Source: Sulfitobacter sp.
GTDB lineage: Bacteria > Pseudomonadota > Alphaproteobacteria > Rhodobacterales > Rhodobacteraceae
Direction of reading: 5' to 3'
DNA length: 7,649 nt
Assembly: GCA_024636405.1 (NCBI GenBank)
Contig: JAGXHC010000003.1
Span: forward strand, 1-7,649
Below are positions 5,478-7,649 of the stretch, piece by piece. The position numbers and the translations under genes are program-made. Position 1 is the first letter of the stretch. Every line of letters starts with the position of its first letter. The notes below the pieces were generated by a model. The model made no database searches, was not told the DNA's origin, and saw only the letters and a list, made by a program, of their open reading frames with translations.

Positions 5478-7286
5478 ATGGCACGTACACCTCTTTTGCA
5501 AGTGAATGATCTGGCGCTGACGTTCGGCGGTGATCCGGTTTTTGACGGTCTGTCGCTGGTGATCCAGCCGGGCGACCGCGTGGCGCTGGTGGGGCGCAAT
5601 GGGTCTGGTAAATCCACACTGATGAAAGTGATGGCCGGGTTGGTGGACCCAGACCGGGGCGAGGTGATCGCGGGCGCCGGCGTTACAGTCGGCTACATGG
5701 AGCAGGACCCGGACCTGAGCGGATTTGAGACACTGGGTGATTTTGCGGCGCATGGGCTTGATCCCGGCGAGATGTACAAGGTCGAGCGCGCGGGCGAAGG
5801 GCTGAAATTCGATCCGGCACGTCCCGTGGCCACGGCCAGCGGCGGCGAGCGGCGGCGCGCGGCGCTGGCACGGCTGATGGCGCTGGAGCCGGAACTGATG
5901 CTGCTGGACGAACCGACAAACCATCTGGACATTGAAGCGATCGGTTGGCTTGAGACAGAACTGAAGTCATCGCGCGCCGGTTTTGTCATCATCAGCCACG
6001 ACCGCGCCTTTCTACGCGAGCTGACCCGCGCAACCTTGTGGATCGACAGGGGTGCTGTGCGGCGCCAGGAGATCGGGTTTGGCGGCTTCGAGGCTTGGCG
6101 TGACCAGATCTGGGAAGAAGAGGACATGCAGCGCCACAAACTGAACCGCAAGATCAAGTCAGAGGCGCGTTGGGCGGTCGAAGGCATATCCGCGCGGCGC
6201 AAGCGCAACCAGGGCCGCGTGCGCGCCTTGCAGGACCTGCGTGCGGAACGTGCGGATCAGATCACACGGCAGGGCACCGCCGCCATGGCGCTGGAGGCCG
6301 GGCCGAAATCAGGGCGTAAAGTCATCGAAGCCGAGAATATTTCAAAGGTTTTCGGCGGCAAGACGATCCTGTCGAATTTCTCTCTTACCGTGCAGCGTGG
6401 CGACCGGATCGCGCTGGTCGGCCCCAATGGCGTGGGCAAGACGACGCTGCTCAACATGTTGATTGGCCGCGAACAGCCGGACAGTGGCACCATCAAACTG
6501 GGCACCAACCTTGATCTGGCGCTTTTCGATCAGGCACGCGCGCAGCTGAACGAAAACATGAGCCTTTGGGACAGTTTGACGGGCGATCCGGACATGCGGG
6601 TCGGTGGCAAGGCCGATCAGGTGCTGGTGCGCGGACAGCCCAAGAACGTCGTCGGCTACCTCAAGGAGTTTCTTTTTGACGAAGGCCAGGTCCGCGCCCC
6701 GGTGCGGTCCCTTTCCGGTGGTGAAAAGGCGCGACTGCTGCTGGCAAAAATCATGGCGCGGCAAAGCAATCTGCTGGTGCTGGATGAACCGACCAACGAT
6801 CTGGATGTTGAAACGCTGGACCTGATCCAGGAATTGCTGGGCACCTATGACGGCACTGTGCTGCTGGTCAGCCACGACCGCGATTTTCTGGACCGGGTTG
6901 CCGCCACGACCATCGCGATGGAGGGGGACGGGCGCGCCACCGTCTATGCCGGCGGATGGAGCGATTATCTGTCCCAGCGTGGGCAGGATGATTTTGAACA
7001 AAGCGTCGTAAAATCAAAGACCTCTGCGGCGAAGCCAAAGTCGAAAGAGCCGGAAAAGAAGGCGCTGAGCTTTACTGAAAAACATCGGCTGGAGGCGTTG
7101 CCTTCTGAAATCGCACGCCTTGAAGCAGAGATAGCGAAGCTTGAAGAATTGATGAGCGATCCGGCGCTATATACTGAAAACCCGGTCAAATTCCAAAAGG
7201 CCACCGATGCATTGCTCGAGCGACACGAAAAGTTGCAGGATGCCGAAGCGGAATGGCTGCTGTTGGAAGAAAAGGCCGACGCCTAG
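5478..7286 (+). CDS. uup: ABC-F family ATPase Uup
   Basis: This 602-residue protein has two ABC ATPase domains and no membrane segments, as expected for the soluble ABC-F family that acts on ribosomes or nucleic acids. Domain 1: Walker A 'GRNGSGKST' (39-47), signature 'ASGGERRR' (120-127, Ala in place of the usual Leu), Walker B 'LMLLDEPTNHLD' (140-151) with catalytic Glu145, and switch His174 in 'ISHDRAFL'. A charged linker (about 205-280) joins domain 2: Walker A 'GPNGVGKTT' (315-323), signature 'LSGGEKARL' (412-420), Walker B 'LLVLDEPTNDLD' (432-443) with Glu437, His466. A Lys-rich hinge (511-530) leads to a C-terminal coiled coil (532-600), the hallmark of Uup, which in E. coli binds DNA and affects transposon excision, recombination intermediates and ribosome assembly. 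All catalytic residues are intact. The start matches family N-termini though no Shine-Dalgarno sequence precedes it. Confidence 0.93.
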   Translation: MARTPLLQVNDLALTFGGDPVFDGLSLVIQPGDRVALVGRNGSGKSTLMKVMAGLVDPDRGEVIAGAGVTVGYMEQDPDLSGFETLGDFAAHGLDPGEMYKVERAGEGLKFDPARPVATASGGERRRAALARLMALEPELMLLDEPTNHLDIEAIGWLETELKSSRAGFVIISHDRAFLRELTRATLWIDRGAVRRQEIGFGGFEAWRDQIWEEEDMQRHKLNRKIKSEARWAVEGISARRKRNQGRVRALQDLRAERADQITRQGTAAMALEAGPKSGRKVIEAENISKVFGGKTILSNFSLTVQRGDRIALVGPNGVGKTTLLNMLIGREQPDSGTIKLGTNLDLALFDQARAQLNENMSLWDSLTGDPDMRVGGKADQVLVRGQPKNVVGYLKEFLFDEGQVRAPVRSLSGGEKARLLLAKIMARQSNLLVLDEPTNDLDVETLDLIQELLGTYDGTVLLVSHDRDFLDRVAATTIAMEGDGRATVYAGGWSDYLSQRGQDDFEQSVVKSKTSAAKPKSKEPEKKALSFTEKHRLEALPSEIARLEAEIAKLEELMSDPALYTENPVKFQKATDALLERHEKLQDAEAEWLLLEEKADA

Positions 7287-7649
7287 GCGTTGGTTTCGTC
7301 AAGTGCAATGTGGTCGCCAGGCCGGATTACGCCGCCGACAACGATGCGGCAATTGAGCCCCGAGCGGTGTTCCATCAGGTCGCAGATCTGCTTGCCCGTG
7401 ATCATGTCGATATAGCGGCACGGCGTGTTCAGACGCCCGCCTTCCAATATAACCTCACCCACGCGAAATTGCCGCCCGACCAGATGGTTCAGCGGCACAT
7501 CGCGGGTGGTCAGATTGCGGCGGTGTTCTTGGGGATCAAGCGTGATGTCATGGTCGCGCGCCAACGCTTCAAGCGTTTCGATCTCGATCAGCGTGACTTC
7601 GCGGACATCGGGAAAGGCGGAATAGGTGCCGGTATCGACGCCCTTTGCA
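7283..7649 (-). CDS. MOSC-domain protein, N-terminus cut by the window edge
   Basis: The frame is open from the right edge, so the start lies beyond the window; 121 complete C-terminal codons are visible. Recognisable MOSC features are 'VREVTLIEIETLEALARDHDITLDPQEHRRNLTT' and 'PLNHLVGRQFRVGEVILEGGRLNTPCRYID', the latter holding the cysteine conserved in MOSC domains, then 'GLNCRIVVGGVIRPGDHI'. MOSC domains are shared with molybdenum-cofactor sulfurases and with YiiM/mARC-type molybdoenzymes, and are thought to carry sulfur or bind the cofactor through that cysteine. Small stand-alone members like this one have no settled function. The gene converges on uup, and the two stop codons overlap in a CTAG at 7283-7286, leaving no room for a terminator between them. 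An internal TTG at 7562-7564 is not the start, because homologous sequence continues upstream of it. Confidence 0.88.
   Translation of the reverse strand, partial: AKGVDTGTYSAFPDVREVTLIEIETLEALARDHDITLDPQEHRRNLTTRDVPLNHLVGRQFRVGEVILEGGRLNTPCRYIDMITGKQICDLMEHRSGLNCRIVVGGVIRPGDHIALDETNA

Noticed and set aside
4352..5617. Long open frame of over 400 codons on the minus strand opposite olsB and the 3' end of bamE
   Set aside because: It is antisense to genes with clear family motifs, begins inside the uup gene, is rich in Arg, Gln and Pro, and shows no domain. It is a composition shadow of GC-rich codons.
6452..6464. Second perfect IHF consensus match (CAACATGTTGATT, minus-strand sense)
   Set aside because: It lies in the uup sequence encoding the region just after the second Walker A motif (LLNMLIG), far from any promoter; best explained by codon content. 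It shows that consensus matches do occur by chance in this window.
7562..7564. TTG start making the MOSC gene complete within the window
   Set aside because: In-frame MOSC-like sequence (VREVTLIEIETLEA) continues upstream to the window edge, so the gene is partial.

Overview
The window is a chromosomal housekeeping segment from an alphaproteobacterium, almost certainly Rhodobacterales (Rhodobacteraceae/roseobacter group). The evidence is the GC-rich codon use, the gene order DUF177-rpmF-plsX-fabH-ihfA-merR with bamE divergent, the sequence style of the IHF-alpha, OlsB-like and Uup proteins, and a hairpin motif (CCTGAAATATCCCGGGG plus a GGGGC/GCCCC stem) that I recall from Rhodobacteraceae intergenic regions. 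No mobile element, CRISPR array, rRNA or tRNA was found.

Left block, all minus strand, read right to left from 3954 to 1: a DUF177/YceD protein, then rpmF (ribosomal protein bL32), plsX (phosphate acyltransferase), fabH (ketoacyl-ACP synthase III; its start overlaps the plsX stop in ATGA), ihfA (IHF alpha subunit), and a MerR-type regulator that runs off the left edge. This is the classical cluster linking ribosome maturation, initiation of fatty acid and phospholipid synthesis, and nucleoid architecture. A 109-bp gap before ihfA holds a credible promoter abutted by a perfect match to the IHF consensus, which suggests autoregulation.

Right block, plus strand: bamE (outer-membrane lipoprotein of the BAM complex) is divergent from the DUF177 gene across a 92-bp region with overlapping candidate promoters. 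It is followed by an OlsB-like ornithine-lipid N-acyltransferase, an intergenic region with a terminator-like hairpin and an AT-rich imperfect palindrome, and then uup (ABC-F ATPase with a C-terminal coiled coil). A MOSC-domain gene (minus strand, cut by the right edge) converges on uup; the two stop codons interlock in one CTAG.

Most genes are ordinary core genes and I see no undescribed multi-gene system. The points most worth a second look are the IHF site at the ihfA promoter, the MerR-like protein whose dimerisation or effector region is replaced by a proline/acidic low-complexity tail containing a C8 tract (slippage either way would truncate the tail), and the small regulatory structures between olsB and uup.
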